A DNA stretch of 8,133 nucleotides from an uncultured Erysipelotrichaceae bacterium (GTDB taxonomy: Bacteria; Bacillota_I; Bacilli_A; Acholeplasmatales; Anaeroplasmataceae). The notes below the pieces were generated by a model. It was not told the DNA's origin. It did no database searches and was given only the letters and a program-made list of their open reading frames with translations. Of the stretch, positions 7,307-8,133 are shown one piece after another. Location of the stretch: positions 1-8,133 of the forward strand of contig CACZRY010000041.1 in NCBI GenBank assembly GCA_902783745.1. Direction: 5' to 3'. A program made the position numbers and the translations under genes. Each line of letters starts with the position of its first letter. Positions within the stretch are counted from its first letter, which is position 1.

Positions 7307-8133
7307 ATGATTATAAACACAGGTCAAAGAACTGATATTCCAGCATTTTATTCAGAATGGTTCATGAATAGAATAAATGCGGGCTTTTGTTACGTTAGAA
7401 ACCCATATTTTCCTAAGCAAGTAACAAAATACATATTAGATCCTAGTGTAGTAGATGTATTAGTATTTTGTACTAAAAATCCAACACCAATGCTTAAATA
7501 TATGGATAATCTAAAAAAATTTAGAATGTTTTGGTTTGTAACAATTACACCATATGGTAATGATATAGAAGTAAATGTAGGAGATAAAAAACAAATAATA
7601 GAATCATTTAAAAAGCTTTCTTTAATAATAGGAAAAGAAAAAATACATCTAAGATATGACCCAATAATAATTAATGAAGAATGGAATATAGAAAAGCATA
7701 TAAAGGCATTTAGGCGCCTTCTTACCCTCTTAAGAGGGTATACAAATTCAGTTACTATATCTTTTTTAGATATATTTGACAAAGTAAAAAAGAACGCAAG
7801 TGACTTAAAAGCCCCAACTAAAAGTGAAGAAGAATCATTAATAAAAGCTTTTATTCCTATCGCAAAAGAAAACAAAATGACATTAAGATTATGCTTAGAA
7901 GATAGTAATTATAAAAAATATGGAATTACAACAAATGGATGTATGACAAAAGAAGTTATAGAAGATGCACTTTCTATAACATTAAATAAAAATATTAAAG
8001 GTTATAGAAAAGGGTGTAATTGCTTAATTACAAATGATATTGGCCAATATAATACTTGCCTACATAACTGTAGATATTGTTATGCAAATTATTCATATGA
8101 TTTAGTTAAAAGAAATTATAAAAATCATGATAA
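7307..8133 (+). CDS. DUF1848-family protein, possible radical SAM-type iron-sulfur protein (3' end outside window)
   Basis: The function is unknown. The frame is open from the ATG at 7307 to the window edge (275 codons), so the C-terminus is missing. The start MIINTGQRTDIPAFYSEWF, then FCTKNP (54-59), TITPYG (79-84), RYDPI (116-120) and VTISFLD (149-155), match the pattern I recall for DUF1848 proteins, usually about 300 residues long. Near the visible end is a cysteine cluster: C237 and C239, then C251, C255 and C258 in NTCLHNCRYCYAN. The last three have the CX3CX2C spacing of radical SAM enzymes, which bind a [4Fe-4S] cluster. I see no signal peptide or membrane segment, so it is probably cytoplasmic. 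It has its own RBS and a likely promoter. Codon use differs from the pur genes: Ile is ATA in 18 of 28 and Lys is AAA in 25 of 30 (hand counts). An antisense open frame (7390-7875) is a shadow. Confidence 0.88.
   Translation, partial: MIINTGQRTDIPAFYSEWFMNRINAGFCYVRNPYFPKQVTKYILDPSVVDVLVFCTKNPTPMLKYMDNLKKFRMFWFVTITPYGNDIEVNVGDKKQIIESFKKLSLIIGKEKIHLRYDPIIINEEWNIEKHIKAFRRLLTLLRGYTNSVTISFLDIFDKVKKNASDLKAPTKSEEESLIKAFIPIAKENKMTLRLCLEDSNYKKYGITTNGCMTKEVIEDALSITLNKNIKGYRKGCNCLITNDIGQYNTCLHNCRYCYANYSYDLVKRNYKNHD
7723..7740. repeat. Perfect 18-bp palindrome inside the DUF1848 gene
   Basis: TACCCTCTTAAGAGGGTA equals its own reverse complement and has no spacer. It lies in codons 139-145, where the protein reads LTLLRGY. 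A shorter palindrome AGGCGCCT (7712-7719) lies 3 bases upstream. The stretch 7712-7738 is richer in G and C than its surroundings and uses codons otherwise uncommon in this gene (AGG, CGC, ACC, CTC, GGG). No function can be assigned. As RNA it could form a hairpin, though a zero-loop palindrome must open its central bases. Confidence 0.8.

Noticed and set aside
7390..7875. 161-codon antisense open frame opposite the DUF1848 gene
   Set aside because: The + strand frame has a strong ribosome binding site and conserved family motifs. The Phe/Ser/Ile-rich antisense product is what the reverse of an AT-rich coding strand gives.
1..8133. CRISPR array, IS element, tRNA or rRNA, attachment site or phage/defence module
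   Set aside because: I see no regular direct repeats, transposase-like frame, tRNA-like cloverleaf or integration signature; nearly all bases belong to housekeeping genes.

Overview
The window reads as an AT-rich chromosomal segment of a low-GC Bacillota (Firmicutes). The purine enzymes are of Bacillus/Clostridium type, Shine-Dalgarno sequences are strong, GTG and TTG starts occur, and all seven visible stops are TAA. No TGA is needed to encode Trp, so the standard code explains everything seen. The sequence alone does not settle a family or genus.

Positions 1-7221 are the 3' part of one tightly packed purine biosynthesis operon on the + strand. It starts with the last codons of an upstream gene, probably purM. 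It continues purN (34-603), purH (606-2159), purD (2178-3425), folD (3443-4306), purB (4308-5618) and guaA (5635-7176), with gaps of only 1-18 bp. A Rho-independent terminator (7184-7221) closes it. The promoter and any PurR box or purine riboswitch must lie upstream of the window.

The genes form one metabolic unit. PurD makes GAR and PurN formylates it. PurH performs the last two steps to IMP. FolD supplies the 10-formyl-THF used by PurN and PurH. PurB acts both in the IMP pathway (SAICAR to AICAR) and in the AMP branch. GuaA completes GMP from XMP. PurD, folD and purB each have an upstream in-frame start that I reject in favour of a start with a properly spaced ribosome binding site.

After a 130-bp AT-rich spacer holding the terminator, a TATAAT box and a strong RBS, a second transcription unit starts at 7307. 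It is a DUF1848-family protein that runs off the right edge (275 codons visible). It is the least understood gene here. It has a CX3CX2C cysteine motif, typical of radical SAM enzymes, near its visible C-terminal end. Its codon usage differs sharply from the pur genes, and it contains a perfect 18-bp palindrome inside the reading frame. The rest of the window is ordinary, and I see no undescribed multi-gene system.
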